Part shown: positions 52,946 to 62,600 of the stretch, one piece after another
Numbering within the stretch: the first letter of the stretch is position 1
Layout: every line of letters begins with the position of its first letter
Source of the DNA: Selenomonas sp. AB3002
Lineage (GTDB): Bacteria; Bacillota; Negativicutes; Selenomonadales; Selenomonadaceae
Length of the DNA stretch: 64,000 bases
Direction of reading: 5' to 3'
Assembly: GCF_000702545.1 (NCBI RefSeq)
Contig: NZ_JNIO01000007.1
Coordinates: 1-64,000, forward strand
Position numbers and translations under genes: made by a program
The notes under the pieces: generated by a model
Databases searched by the model: none
Told to the model about the DNA's origin: nothing
What the model saw: only the letters and a program-made list of their open reading frames with translations

Positions 52946-53314
52946 ATGAAAATGAAGAACGCAATGATCAACAAGAAGCTGAATGATTTTGAACTGGATT
53001 TCGTAGCCGGTGGGACTCTTACAGAAGTCAATCAGCTGGCAGACGCTTTCGCCAAGAAGGGCGGCACCTTCGGAGAAGTCGTGGCAGAGATCCACAGCGC
53101 CTTGAGCAGCAAGAGCGGCGTGGCCGGTCCGGTCAACATCCTGCTGCGGGAGGCTGTAGGCAAGGGCCTGAGCCAGCTTGGCATCTCCCATGACCTGAGC
53201 GTAGGCGTGCTTGGCACCGGCTTCATGTCCAAGGACAACAAGTATTCTTACAATGGCAAGAGCATCTCCCATGCAGATGTCCTCAAGATGATTGAAGCTG
53301 CAAAAGTTGCTTGA
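52946..53314 (+). CDS. Double-glycine-leader secreted protein, copy 1 (122 aa)
   Basis: The leader ends KKLNDFELDFVAGG at residue 23. A mature chain of 99 residues follows (TLTEVNQLADAFAKKGGTFG...VGVLGTGFMSKDNKYS...). The second ATG (52952) has better spacing from AAGGGAG and may be the true start. The mature part is amphipathic, without Cys. C39-type processing by the NHLM exporter is inferred. It is almost identical to the gene at 59130. The function (bacteriocin, signal or surface protein) is unknown, and no immunity gene is recognised. Confidence 0.8.
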   Translation: MKMKNAMINKKLNDFELDFVAGGTLTEVNQLADAFAKKGGTFGEVVAEIHSALSSKSGVAGPVNILLREAVGKGLSQLGISHDLSVGVLGTGFMSKDNKYSYNGKSISHADVLKMIEAAKVA

Positions 53315-53367
53315 GATTTTTACATATAAGATGCGTCTTTGATACATGACTGAGAAACGGCAGTAAA

Positions 53368-53383
53368 TGTTTCACGTGAAACA
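53368..53383. other. parS site in the leader-peptide gene terminator
   Basis: A perfect TGTTTCACGTGAAACA lies in a hairpin at 53355-53398 with AAACGGCAGTAAA and matching arms followed by TTTTT. Confidence 0.92.
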
Positions 53384-53696
53384 TTTACCGCCGTTTTTAG
53401 CATGGAAAACAGCTCAGAGGAGCTTTTGCAGGTAAAACACCTATGACAAGCGAATATAACATATTACTAACTCTCTGCCACGAGCAGAATACATAAAAGC
53501 GATACCGGAGAAAGATGGTGTGATACTCATGGACAGACCGGAAAAAAATGAAGCCAGCAGGCTTGCGCTGCTGGAGCAGGATAAATTCAATCAAACCGAA
53601 AATGACTTTCCCTTTGTCTCTGTTTCCCAGCGGATTCAGGCACAGGCATAAAAGCATCCCCATAAGACAGCTGTAATTTATGCCCCCAACCAGGAA

Positions 53697-56654
53697 ATGA
53701 CTTACAGTGAGTTAGATGCCCAGAGCAACATCGTGGCCAATTTCCTGCAAAGGAAACTGGCTGCCGGGAAGGAGCAGCATGGTGGCAACCCTTGCCGTGA
53801 TATCGTCATAGGGGTATTGCTGGAGCGCACAGTTTGGGCTTATGTTGCCGAGCAGGGCATCCTGAAGGCCGGGGCAGCTTTTCTGCCCTTCGTCACTTCC
53901 TACCCTGACGAAAGGATATCTTTCTGCCTGGAAGATGCCGGGGCGCCTTTGCTCATCACCTCTGCCAGGATAAAAGCTGCCCGCACTGACCTAAAGGGGA
54001 AGTTTGAACTCCTCACCATAGAGGAAATCCTGGCCTCTGCCGATACCACGCCGCTGTCTACAGAGATTGGCCCCCATGATCTGGCTTATGTGATCTATAC
54101 CTCCGGCTCCACCGGCAAGCCCAAGGGGGTTATGATTGAGCAGCACAGTTTTGCCAACTACATGGAACGGGATGAAAAATCCATAGAAATCATGCACTTC
54201 GTCCAAGAGGGACGGGTATCCCTGGCCATGGCCGCCTTTTCCTTTGACGTTTCCATTGTGGAAGAATTTGTCCCTCTCTCCAATGGCTGCACTGTATGCA
54301 TAGCCACTGAAGATGAGATACACGACCCATTTCTCCTGTCAAAGCTCATACAGTCCGCAGGGGTCAATGGCATAACCTGCACCCCCACTTTCCTTCTCAG
54401 CATCCTGAACATACCTGAATGCCGGGAAGCTTTGAAACAGGTGACCTTTTACGATGTGGGAGCAGAGGCCTTCCCTGCCGGGCTTTTCAGCAGGCTGCGG
54501 GCGCTGTGCCCTGACAGTGTCATCATGAATGTCTACGGCCCCACTGAATGTACCATGGGCTGCTCCTCTGCCCTCATGGAAGCAGAGGGAGAAATCGTCG
54601 TAGGCGGCCCCATGGTGAATACGAAGTTTTATGTGGTGGACCAGCAGGGAGACTTCCTGCCCCTGGAGGAAAAAGGCGAGCTCATTATCTGCGGGGCTTG
54701 TGTGGGCCGGGGCTATATCAATATGCCTGAACGCACCGCCAAGGCCTTTTTCACCTGCAACGGGCACAGGGCATATCACAGCGGTGATCTGGCCTCCTGG
54801 ACCAGGGATGGCAAGATAAGGATCCATGGGCGCATCGACAATCAAATCAAACTGCGCGGGTTCCGCATAGAGCTGGATGAAATAGAAAAAGTCATGGGTG
54901 AACACCCTGCCATAGACTCCTGCGCGGTGAAGGTCCTGCAGCGGGCAGGCAAGTCTGATTATCTGGCAGGCTACTTCACAGCCTCTGCCGAAGGAGCTCC
55001 TGTCACAGAGGAACTCCTTGCCTTCATGAAGACGCGACTGCCTGATTACATGATTCCCACCGCCATGCTGCAGCTGGAAACGATGCCCCAAACTGTGAAC
55101 GGCAAAATCGACCGCAAGCAGCTGCCCCAGATTGAACCTGCCCATGGTGAGAGCAAATATGTCCCTCCCCGCAATGACACCGAGCGCTATATCTGCCACA
55201 CCTTCGCAGAGGTACTGCATCTGGCCCCGGAGGCCGTGAGCATCGAGGATGATTTCTTCCAGCTGGGAGGCGACTCTCTCTCCAGCATGGTGCTGGTCTC
55301 AAAGCTGATGGACAAGGGCATTTCCAGCGCTGATGTATTTTCGCTGCGCACAGTAGAACGCCTGGCAGCCCTTTTGGCAGAACGAGGTTATGATGAATCC
55401 CTGGACGAGCGTGAGGACAAGGAGCGGAAAAAGCCCCATAGATTATCTCCCATGCAGATAGAGATGGTGGACAATCAATTTGCCAAGCTCCAATCCACCA
55501 TGTTCAACAATATGTCCTACTTCTTCCGCTTTTCCAGGAAAACAGACCCGGATAAATTGCAAAAAGCCGTCAATGAGGCCCTTCGCAATCACCCGGCCCT
55601 GGCTATGAAGATAAGCTTCAATGATGCAGGGGAACTGGTGCAGACTTATACCCCGGAACTTCTCCAGGAAATCAGCTATGAATATATGAGCGACCTGGAA
55701 ATCATCAGACTCTCAAGGGATCTGATCCGCCCCTTCAATATCTTCAAAGAACCTCTGGTCAGAGTGAGGCTTTTCAAATCACCCCGCTATATTTACATGT
55801 TCTTTGATGTGCATCACCTGGCCATGGATGGCTCCTCCCTGGGCCTCCTCATGTCGGACATCATCAGAGCTTATCGCGGGGAGCCCCTGCCCCGTGATTA
55901 CTACTGCACTTATCTGGCCAAGGAAGAAAAGCTGCGCGCATCCCCTCAGTATGAGGAAGACAAATCATATTTCCTCTCAACCTACGGCGGCTATGACTGG
56001 TGCAGCATCCCCGAGCCTGACAAGGGCAACACGTCTGACCTGAACCTGGAAGCAGATTCGCGGCAGATCAAGCTGCCCTTTGACGAGACTGACCTGGCCG
56101 AGGCAGAAGAGCGCCTGCACGCTTCCAGAAGTGTCATAGCCATAGCCTCAGCCATTCAGGCCCTCTACGAATTTTCCGGCCAAAAGCACATCATGACCAA
56201 CTGGATTTTCAACAATCGTCTGGGAGGATATGCAGCCAATTCCGTAGGCATGCTGATAAAGAATCTGCCTGTGGGGGTACACATGGAGCAGATAGACAGC
56301 ATGGAAGCCCTGCTGGCCGAAGTAAAGCAACAGGTAACAGAGGGAATCACCCATTCCAGCTACGACTACTTCTTTGCCAATTACAAAGCCTACCAGGTTG
56401 CCCCCATGGAGGTGAACTATCAGCTCAACATCAACGCCGATGAGCTTGATGAGCTGCAGCCCTTCTATCTGCCGCTGCCCAACGAATACCGTGCTCCGGG
56501 AACACTGCTGGAGCTGGAATTCCTGGAGAACAATGACAACTCAGGCTACCTTGAATCAGAATTTGAGTGGGCAGGCAATATCTTCTCCCGGAACCGCATG
56601 GTAAGATTCCACAATCTGTATATGGAAACTTTTGTGAAATTTATCTTGGGGTGA
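53697..56654 (+). CDS. Non-ribosomal peptide synthetase, adenylation-thiolation-condensation
   Basis: Core motifs seen: A3 YTSGSTGKPKGV, A5 NVYGPTECT, A7 YHSGDLASW, A8 GRIDNQIKLRGFRIELDE, A10 NGKIDRKQL. The carrier domain is DDFFQLGGDSLSS (about 525-540), and a C-terminal condensation domain has HHLAMDGSS. There is no thioesterase or reductase. By eye-alignment to GrsA the specificity residues read about D-V-V-T-Y-V-V-M-G-K; I assign no substrate. The gene originally began near 53520/53529 (MDRPEKNEASRLALLEQD), but a TAA at 53649-53651 interrupts the start of the A domain (RIQAQA, stop, KHPHKTAVIY). Translation from the ATG at 53697 would lose A1. The MATE gene follows 4 nt downstream. Confidence 0.88.
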   Translation: MTYSELDAQSNIVANFLQRKLAAGKEQHGGNPCRDIVIGVLLERTVWAYVAEQGILKAGAAFLPFVTSYPDERISFCLEDAGAPLLITSARIKAARTDLKGKFELLTIEEILASADTTPLSTEIGPHDLAYVIYTSGSTGKPKGVMIEQHSFANYMERDEKSIEIMHFVQEGRVSLAMAAFSFDVSIVEEFVPLSNGCTVCIATEDEIHDPFLLSKLIQSAGVNGITCTPTFLLSILNIPECREALKQVTFYDVGAEAFPAGLFSRLRALCPDSVIMNVYGPTECTMGCSSALMEAEGEIVVGGPMVNTKFYVVDQQGDFLPLEEKGELIICGACVGRGYINMPERTAKAFFTCNGHRAYHSGDLASWTRDGKIRIHGRIDNQIKLRGFRIELDEIEKVMGEHPAIDSCAVKVLQRAGKSDYLAGYFTASAEGAPVTEELLAFMKTRLPDYMIPTAMLQLETMPQTVNGKIDRKQLPQIEPAHGESKYVPPRNDTERYICHTFAEVLHLAPEAVSIEDDFFQLGGDSLSSMVLVSKLMDKGISSADVFSLRTVERLAALLAERGYDESLDEREDKERKKPHRLSPMQIEMVDNQFAKLQSTMFNNMSYFFRFSRKTDPDKLQKAVNEALRNHPALAMKISFNDAGELVQTYTPELLQEISYEYMSDLEIIRLSRDLIRPFNIFKEPLVRVRLFKSPRYIYMFFDVHHLAMDGSSLGLLMSDIIRAYRGEPLPRDYYCTYLAKEEKLRASPQYEEDKSYFLSTYGGYDWCSIPEPDKGNTSDLNLEADSRQIKLPFDETDLAEAEERLHASRSVIAIASAIQALYEFSGQKHIMTNWIFNNRLGGYAANSVGMLIKNLPVGVHMEQIDSMEALLAEVKQQVTEGITHSSYDYFFANYKAYQVAPMEVNYQLNINADELDELQPFYLPLPNEYRAPGTLLELEFLENNDNSGYLESEFEWAGNIFSRNRMVRFHNLYMETFVKFILG

Positions 56655-56658
56655 GAAA

Positions 56659-57996
56659 ATGGATATAAAATTATCTGATCACTTTACCTACAAAAAAATG
56701 CTGCTTTTTGCCGCTCCTACCATTGGCACTGTACTGATTGCCATAACCTACGATATTATCGATGGCTTCTTCGTGTCAAACTATATCGGCAAGACAGCTT
56801 TCGCAGCAGTCAATATCATCTACCCCTTCCAGCTCATGCTTTCCGTCATCGGCTATATGTTTGGCACAGGCGGCAGCGCTCTCATAGCTTCGGAGCTGGG
56901 ACGCGGCAAAGAGGAACGGGCCCGGCAGATTTTCACCATGCTCATCAAGACAGCTTTCACCATCGGTGTCGCTTTGGCAGTTTTGGGTTTCATCTTCCTG
57001 CCGGAGATAGGCGAGCTGATCGGTGCTACCCCCAGCATCATGGAATATGGCCTGCCCTACGGGCGAACCCTTTTCCTCTTCCTGCCCGTTATGATTGTAG
57101 GCTATGCTTTCCAAAGCATACTGATAACTGCCGAGAAACCCCAATTGGGATTTTATCTTTCCATTGCCAACATGTTCAGCAACATCATCTTTGACTATCT
57201 CTTCATCGTGGTATTTCAATGGGAAATGGTGGGCGCTGCAGTTGCTACGGGCATCGGTGCCTGCATCAACGGGCTCATCCCCCTCTACTACTTCTCCCGC
57301 CCCAACAGCAGCTGCCTGCACTTCACCTCCTACAAGTTCGATGGCAAAGCCCTGTTTGCTACCTGCTCCAACGGTTTGTCGGAAATGGTGGATGACATGG
57401 CCATCTCCGTCGTTTTCGTCTTTTACAACATACAGCTGCTGCGCTTCATGGGCGAAGACGGAGTGGCCGCCTTTGGTGTGGTGGTGTTCGTCGAGGGTAT
57501 CTTCACTGCCATATTCGCCGCCTTATGCCTGGAAGCTAATTCCATTGTAGGCTACCACTTCGGCGCACAAAACCACCTGGAATTGAGAAGCCTGCTAAAA
57601 AAGGGCATCGTCCTCAATTTAGGCTTTGGCATACTGATGTTTGTCCTGGCACAGATAACTGCCGGCTGGATAGCAGAAGTTTATGTGGGCTATGATCCGT
57701 CAGTCTGTGCCTTGGCCGAGGAAGCTCTGAAAGCCTTTTCTCTGGCCTTTATCCTGCAGGGCTTCAATATCTATGCTGCGGCATATTTCACCGGGCTGAA
57801 CAACGGTAAGATCTCGGCCGTCATTGCCATTTGCCGTACCTTTCTCTTTCAGACCCTGGCAATTTTTGGCCTGCCGCTGATCTTTGGCGCCAAGAGCTTA
57901 TGGGTATGCCAGGCGGTAGCGGAGGTCGTTTCAGCAGGAGTGTCTATTGCCCTGCTGTATATCTATAGGCAGGACTACCTCGGTGAGAAAAACTGA
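56659..57996 (+). CDS. MATE family efflux transporter
   Basis: This 445-residue, 12-span protein has the MATE two-bundle layout. It begins FTYKKMLLFAAPTIGTVLIA, with FGTGGSALIASELGRGKEER in the first half and CLEANSIVGYHFGAQNHLEL in the second. It starts 4 nt after the NRPS stop, so it probably exports the NRPS product or gives self-resistance. It is intact, unlike the NRPS frame. Confidence 0.92.
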   Translation: MDIKLSDHFTYKKMLLFAAPTIGTVLIAITYDIIDGFFVSNYIGKTAFAAVNIIYPFQLMLSVIGYMFGTGGSALIASELGRGKEERARQIFTMLIKTAFTIGVALAVLGFIFLPEIGELIGATPSIMEYGLPYGRTLFLFLPVMIVGYAFQSILITAEKPQLGFYLSIANMFSNIIFDYLFIVVFQWEMVGAAVATGIGACINGLIPLYYFSRPNSSCLHFTSYKFDGKALFATCSNGLSEMVDDMAISVVFVFYNIQLLRFMGEDGVAAFGVVVFVEGIFTAIFAALCLEANSIVGYHFGAQNHLELRSLLKKGIVLNLGFGILMFVLAQITAGWIAEVYVGYDPSVCALAEEALKAFSLAFILQGFNIYAAAYFTGLNNGKISAVIAICRTFLFQTLAIFGLPLIFGAKSLWVCQAVAEVVSAGVSIALLYIYRQDYLGEKN

Positions 57997-58106
57997 TGTT
58001 TTCCCGGCCAACCAGGGTTCTGCTTACTTGGCTGTTGATTGGCCTGTTGGTCTTGGAGGGCATGCCCTCCATACGCTGGCTGTAAAGTTCGGCAAAGCTA
58101 GGGCGA

Positions 58107-58227
58107 TTTGAGCGTGAGGGTTCTTGGCACCGGCTTCATGTCCAAGGACAACAAGTATTCCTACAAGGGCAAGAGCATCTCCCATGCAGATGTGCTCAAG
58201 ATGATTGATGCAGCCAAAGTGGCATGA
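58107..58227 (+). pseudogene. Truncated third copy of the 122-residue leader protein
   Basis: It encodes only the last 39 residues, from DLSVRVLGTGFMSKDNKYSY to KMIDAAKVA, and is followed by the same parS terminator as the full copy at 59130, to which it is closest. It has no leader or start. The 57997-58106 gap has no gene. Confidence 0.9.
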
Positions 58228-58249
58228 CTGACATAGAAACGGCGGTAAA

Positions 58250-58265
58250 TGTTTCACGTGAAACA
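58250..58265. other. parS site in the terminator of the truncated copy
   Basis: A perfect TGTTTCACGTGAAACA lies in a hairpin at 58237-58282 (GAAACGGCGGTAAA arms, T run), duplicated with the coding fragment. Confidence 0.92.
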
Positions 58266-58339
58266 TTTACCGCCGTTTTTTTATCTGCGCCCCAAGGAAC
58301 TGCTCTCCTGGGTTTCATTGTAAAAGATAGTACGGACAA

Positions 58340-58708
58340 TTAACTCTTTTGCCCCAAGGTAAAAGCCAGGGCATTTGTCACATACTGATTCAGGCTTACA
58401 CCTTCCCGTTTGGAAACCTGCGCCAGTGCCCTGTGGAGGGTCTTGGGCAGCCTAATTATGAATTTGCCACTATATTCTTCCTGCTCGACAGGCTCGGGAA
58501 TCTTCATGCCCCTCTCCAGCATACTGGAAAGCCATTCTTCCTTGGCCTCCTGAATATTGGCATAAGCCTCGTCCAAACTTTCTCCGTCGCTCATGCAGCC
58601 AGGCAGAAGAGGGATTGATACAAAAAATCCTCCTCCCTCTTCTTCCTTTATTCTCTTCACTTCCACAGGGTAATCAAGGTCCATGTAATATGCCAGTTCC
58701 TTTGCCAT
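58340..58708 (-). CDS. hicB: HicB family antitoxin
   Basis: The ATG at 58706-58708 opens a 122-residue protein with the HicB fold (GGFFVSIPLLPGCMSDGESL, DEAYANIQEAKEEWLSSMLE) and a ribbon-helix-helix C-terminus (FIIRLPKTLHRALAQVSKRE, GVSLNQYVTNALA). It follows hicA after 10 nt. It lies inside the segment bracketed by the leader-protein repeats. Confidence 0.92.
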   Translation of the reverse strand: MAKELAYYMDLDYPVEVKRIKEEEGGGFFVSIPLLPGCMSDGESLDEAYANIQEAKEEWLSSMLERGMKIPEPVEQEEYSGKFIIRLPKTLHRALAQVSKREGVSLNQYVTNALAFTLGQKS

Positions 58709-58718
58709 GTCTTTCACC

Positions 58719-58958
58719 TCATTTATCCAAATCCTGCAACAGCTCCGCAATCTTGCGGGCATAAATCTTCTTTACCCTGCCATCGTGGACAGGTACTATG
58801 ATGGTATCATAGCCAGGACAGATCAGTTTATGATGACTGCCCCCTCCCCGGGGAGGCCTAACCTCTACCCCATAACCAGCCAACAGGGAAACTATTTTAT
58901 TCCACGGCAAATCCTTCCCCTGGGCAAGAGCAAGCAATTTCTTCTCCAATGTAGACAT
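58719..58958 (-). CDS. hicA: HicA family toxin
   Basis: This 79-residue mRNA interferase has the classical GGGSHHKLICPGYDTIIVPV motif with the catalytic His. It is intact and paired with hicB. It is a different subtype from the HicA at 42799. Confidence 0.92.
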   Translation of the reverse strand: MSTLEKKLLALAQGKDLPWNKIVSLLAGYGVEVRPPRGGGSHHKLICPGYDTIIVPVHDGRVKKIYARKIAELLQDLDK

Positions 58959-59058
58959 ACCACACCTCCCTCGAAATTATGATATCATATCTAGTATCAC
59001 TATTTCAACAGCCAAGATGCAGACTGCCACCCATATCAAAAAACTTTTAAGGTAATGT

Positions 59059-59091
59059 GTAATACTTCACCCCTCGGTGCGTATGTATAGA
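59059..59091 (+). promoter_or_regulatory. Candidate ECF promoter: GTAAT-N16-CGTATGTATAGA
   Basis: GTAAT (59059-59063) and CGTATGTATAGA (59080-59091) are 16 bp apart. The flanks are partly different from the copy at 52868, but both boxes are identical. Confidence 0.65.
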
Positions 59092-59129
59092 CAGAAAAAC
59101 AAAACACAGACAACCACCGAAGGGAGTAG

Positions 59130-59498
59130 ATGAAAATGAAGAACGCAATGACCAACAAGAAGCTGAACGATTTTGAACTGGATTTCGTAGCCGGTGGGAC
59201 TCTTACAGAAGTCAATCAGCTGGCAGACGCTTTCGCCAAGAAGGGCGGCACCTTCGGAGAAGTCGTGGCAGAGATCCACAGCGCCTTGAGCAGCAAGAGT
59301 GGCGTGGCCGGTCCGGTCAACATCCTGCTGCGGGAGGCTGTAGGCAAGGGCCTGAACCAGCTTGGCATCTCCCATGACCTGAGCGTAGGCGTGCTCGGCA
59401 CCGGCTTCATGTCCAAGGACAACAAGTATTCCTACAAGGGCAAGAGCATCTCCCATGCAGATGTGCTCAAGATGATTGATGCAGCCAAAGTGGCATGA
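59130..59498 (+). CDS. Double-glycine-leader secreted protein, copy 2 (122 aa)
   Basis: It differs from copy 1 at only a few residues (I8T, S to N in GLNQLG, YNG to YKG, E to D near the end). It keeps the leader KKLNDFELDFVAGG, the ribosome binding site and the promoter. An ATG at 59136 may be the true start. Near-identity suggests recent duplication or gene conversion. The function is unknown; C39-dependent export is inferred. Confidence 0.8.
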   Translation: MKMKNAMTNKKLNDFELDFVAGGTLTEVNQLADAFAKKGGTFGEVVAEIHSALSSKSGVAGPVNILLREAVGKGLNQLGISHDLSVGVLGTGFMSKDNKYSYKGKSISHADVLKMIDAAKVA

Positions 59499-59520
59499 CT
59501 GACATAGAAACGGCGGTAAA

Positions 59521-59536
59521 TGTTTCACGTGAAACA
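59521..59536. other. parS site in the leader-protein terminator
   Basis: A perfect TGTTTCACGTGAAACA is in a hairpin at 59508-59551 with AAACGGCGGTAAA and matching arms, then TTTTT. Confidence 0.92.
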
Positions 59537-59653
59537 TTTACCGCCGTTTTTAGCATAAAAAACAACGCTGGGAATATTTTGCATACATAAAAAGGCACCA
59601 CAGAAGAAACATTTCTCCTGCAGTACCTTTTTTCATGGCTCCTGTCTGAAATT

Positions 59654-62600
59654 TTATTTCATTTCCTGCCAGCTGCCCGTCTTCCTGTCGTAGCTGAATG
59701 TTCCATCTGCCAGCTGGAAGGTGGTGGCGCCGTGGCTGTCGTAGTTCTGGAGGGTGAGGGTTGAGCCGTCTTTCAGGGCGATGACCATGCTTCCGTCTTT
59801 CAGGCCGGTGGCCTGTGGGTTCAGGTCTTCCAGCTTTACGTTGTAAAGCATGACTTTGTCACCGTCGTTGGATTTGGTGATAAGGTCGGTGCCCTCGCCT
59901 TTGCCGAAGTATAACTCGTTGTAGCCGCTTCCTCCTTCGAGGACATCGTTGCCGCCTGCGCCGCCCCAGAGGGAGGTGCTGCCCTTGCCGCCTTTGATGG
60001 TTTCGGCTTCGCGGCCTCCTGCCAGGATGTTGTCTCCTGTCGAACCGGAGGCGTCTATGATCTCGATGCTGCTGCCCAGGTTTTCCAGCCAGACGCTGTG
60101 GTCTTCGCCGGATACTTTGAGGGTGTCCGTCTTGTCGCCGCCGAAGTAGTTGGTCACTTCCTCGTCGTAGGTGAAGGTGTTGGCCTGGCTGCCGGAGCCT
60201 ATCTTGGCTACGCCCTTGGCTTCACCGCTTACCCACTGGATTTTGTCGTTGGGCTTCAGTCCCTGGAGCAGCACCCTGGAGTTCTCCGTGGTGGATATTT
60301 CTACACCATTATTGGTGCCCCTTATATCCGTGATGGCGGAGCCAAAGAGGTTCAGCACGTCGCTATTGTCTTCGGTACCTGCGGCAAAGCCTGCTATGGT
60401 GTCCCTGCCGCTTTCGCCGAAGAAGAAGAATTCATCTCTGGCGTCTTTGGCACCGACTAGCAGGGCGTTGCCTGTGCCGCCCCAGAGGCTGGTGTCGCCA
60501 CCGCCTGAGACCAGGGTGGTCTTGCCGCTGCCGCCCATGAGGATGGTGTTGCCGGCTCCCCCGGTGACGCTGGCTATGTTTCTGAACTTGAAGGTATCCG
60601 AGAGGTCAACGATGAGGTCGTCCCCTACTTCCTTGAAGTTCAGCCCTGCGGAGCCTGTGCCGTAGTATACGTCTGCATAGTCTGCTTCTTTGATGTTGGC
60701 AGTCTGCCCCTTTTCGATGGCCGCTACTTTCGCTTCTCCGATAAGGAGCTCTGCCGCGTTGGTATTGTTGTTCTTTGCTATGGAGCCCAGGGTCATCCTG
60801 CTGCCTCCACTCTTCAGCACTGCCTCCTTTCCGTCATAGCTTAGGGTCAGATTTTCTGCCACTGCAGTATCCATCAGGAGGATGCTGTCAGCTTCGCTTT
60901 CGTCAAAGCCTGCCTTGAAGCCTGTGACTTCGTCCCTGGCTCCTGCGGTGCCGAAGCCCACGGCGATGCTGCTGCCGCTGAGGTGAAGCTCATTCTGGCC
61001 GGCACCGCCTGTCACGCTGTCCCCTTCTCCTGCGAAAATGACATCCCTGCCCGCTCCTCCCATGAGGAGGTCTTTCGCGTCGCCGTTCTGGCTGCCGATG
61101 AGGACCAGGGGCTTTGTCTCCGAGGAGGCGTCCAGGGTGCCGCCGTCTTCGCCTGTCCAGCCCACGTTGGTTTTCTTGCCCTTGCTGTCCAGGATGGTCA
61201 CGGCGTATGCGCTGCCTGTGCCTGTGCCGGAGGATACGTCCACTTCGCCGCCGGAGTCTTTGCCGCCGTAATTTATGGTGCCTTCGCCCACGTGGAAGTC
61301 GGAGTAGTCGGTGACGGCGGCACCGATAGCTACTTCGTCCTTGCCGTAGGTGAAGCCTTCTACTTTATTGGTGAAGCCTGCCGTGGTCTTGAAAGTGTTC
61401 TTGCCTGTACCTGCCACCAGCTTGCCATTTTCGTTGCTGGACTCAAAGGTGTTCTTGCCAGAGCCGCCTGTGAGGACGTTCTCTCCTGTGCCGAAGTCTT
61501 TGAGCTCGTTTTTGCTGCCGGAGCCTGCGGTGACGTGGTGGTCGCCGCTGCCGCCCACGGTGGCGGTGAGGTTGCCGTCGCCTCCTGTGATGCGGGAGTC
61601 GGCATTGCTGTAGACGGCCACTTCACTGCTGCCGGAGCCTGCGGTGACGTTCACAGCATTATTCACAGGAGTCTCAGAGGTTCCCGTGCCTACCTGGGTG
61701 CGCCCTCTTGCCTCGCTGGTGTCGATGTTCCAGTCCACGCCGTTGGTGTCGGCAATGTCCAGTTCATGCCTGCCGGAGTCGGACTTTGCCCTGTAGGTCA
61801 GGGAACTGTCGGTGGTCTCGATGGTGGCCACGGCCTTGCCAGCATCGGTGGTGACGTTGCCGTGTGAGTCAAGCTGCGTGCCGTCCACCACGGAGTTCAG
61901 GTCTGTGCCGCCTACGGTGGCACTGCCGGGCTCCAGGCTCACGCCTGCATCGCCTGTGCTGACAGGAGCGTTGGCAGCGCTTCCGTCCCAGGTGGCAGTG
62001 AAGCTTTTCTCACTGCCCAGGGTGTAGGATTTGGTGGTGGCCTTGGCATCGCCGTCGGTATAGCCGATGACCAGCTTTCCGTCTTCTGCAGTGTAGGTAG
62101 TGGTGAGGTCGCCCTTGGTGACCGTCACCTTGTCGCCGTTCCGGAGGCCTGCCACCTGGCTGCCCTGGGCGTCTTTATAGACGGTGAGGCCACTATGGGA
62201 AGTGCTTGCCACGGCGAAGGTGAAGCCGTCCACAGTCACAGTCTCGCCCTTTTGGTCGAGGCTGACTTCGACGGCGCCGTCCTGATTCCGGAAGGTGATG
62301 CCGTTCCTGGAGGTGATGGCGGTGAATTCTGTGCCATCCACGGTAACTTCGCTGCCTGTGAAGGTGGATTCGAAGGTCACGGCTTCGCCGGATTCCAGTC
62401 CCGTGATGGTTGAGATTTTGTTGGGGCTGGTGTCGTCTGCCGTGTAGGTCACGCCGTTTCCGCTGCCGGTGAGGGTGACTTTCGCCCCGTTGAGGGTGAG
62501 GGTGCCATTGCCGGTGGTGGTGACAGAGCTTCCTGCGGCTGTGCTGAAGTTGCCGTTGCTATCCGAGGTGGTGACACTGCCTTCCAAGACCTTCAGCAAG

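Noticed and set aside
59067-59537. Minus-strand frames beginning MFHVKH (also at 58024-58266 and 52856-53347)
   Set aside because: They begin in parS or run antisense to the leader-protein genes; the repetition only reflects duplicated DNA.
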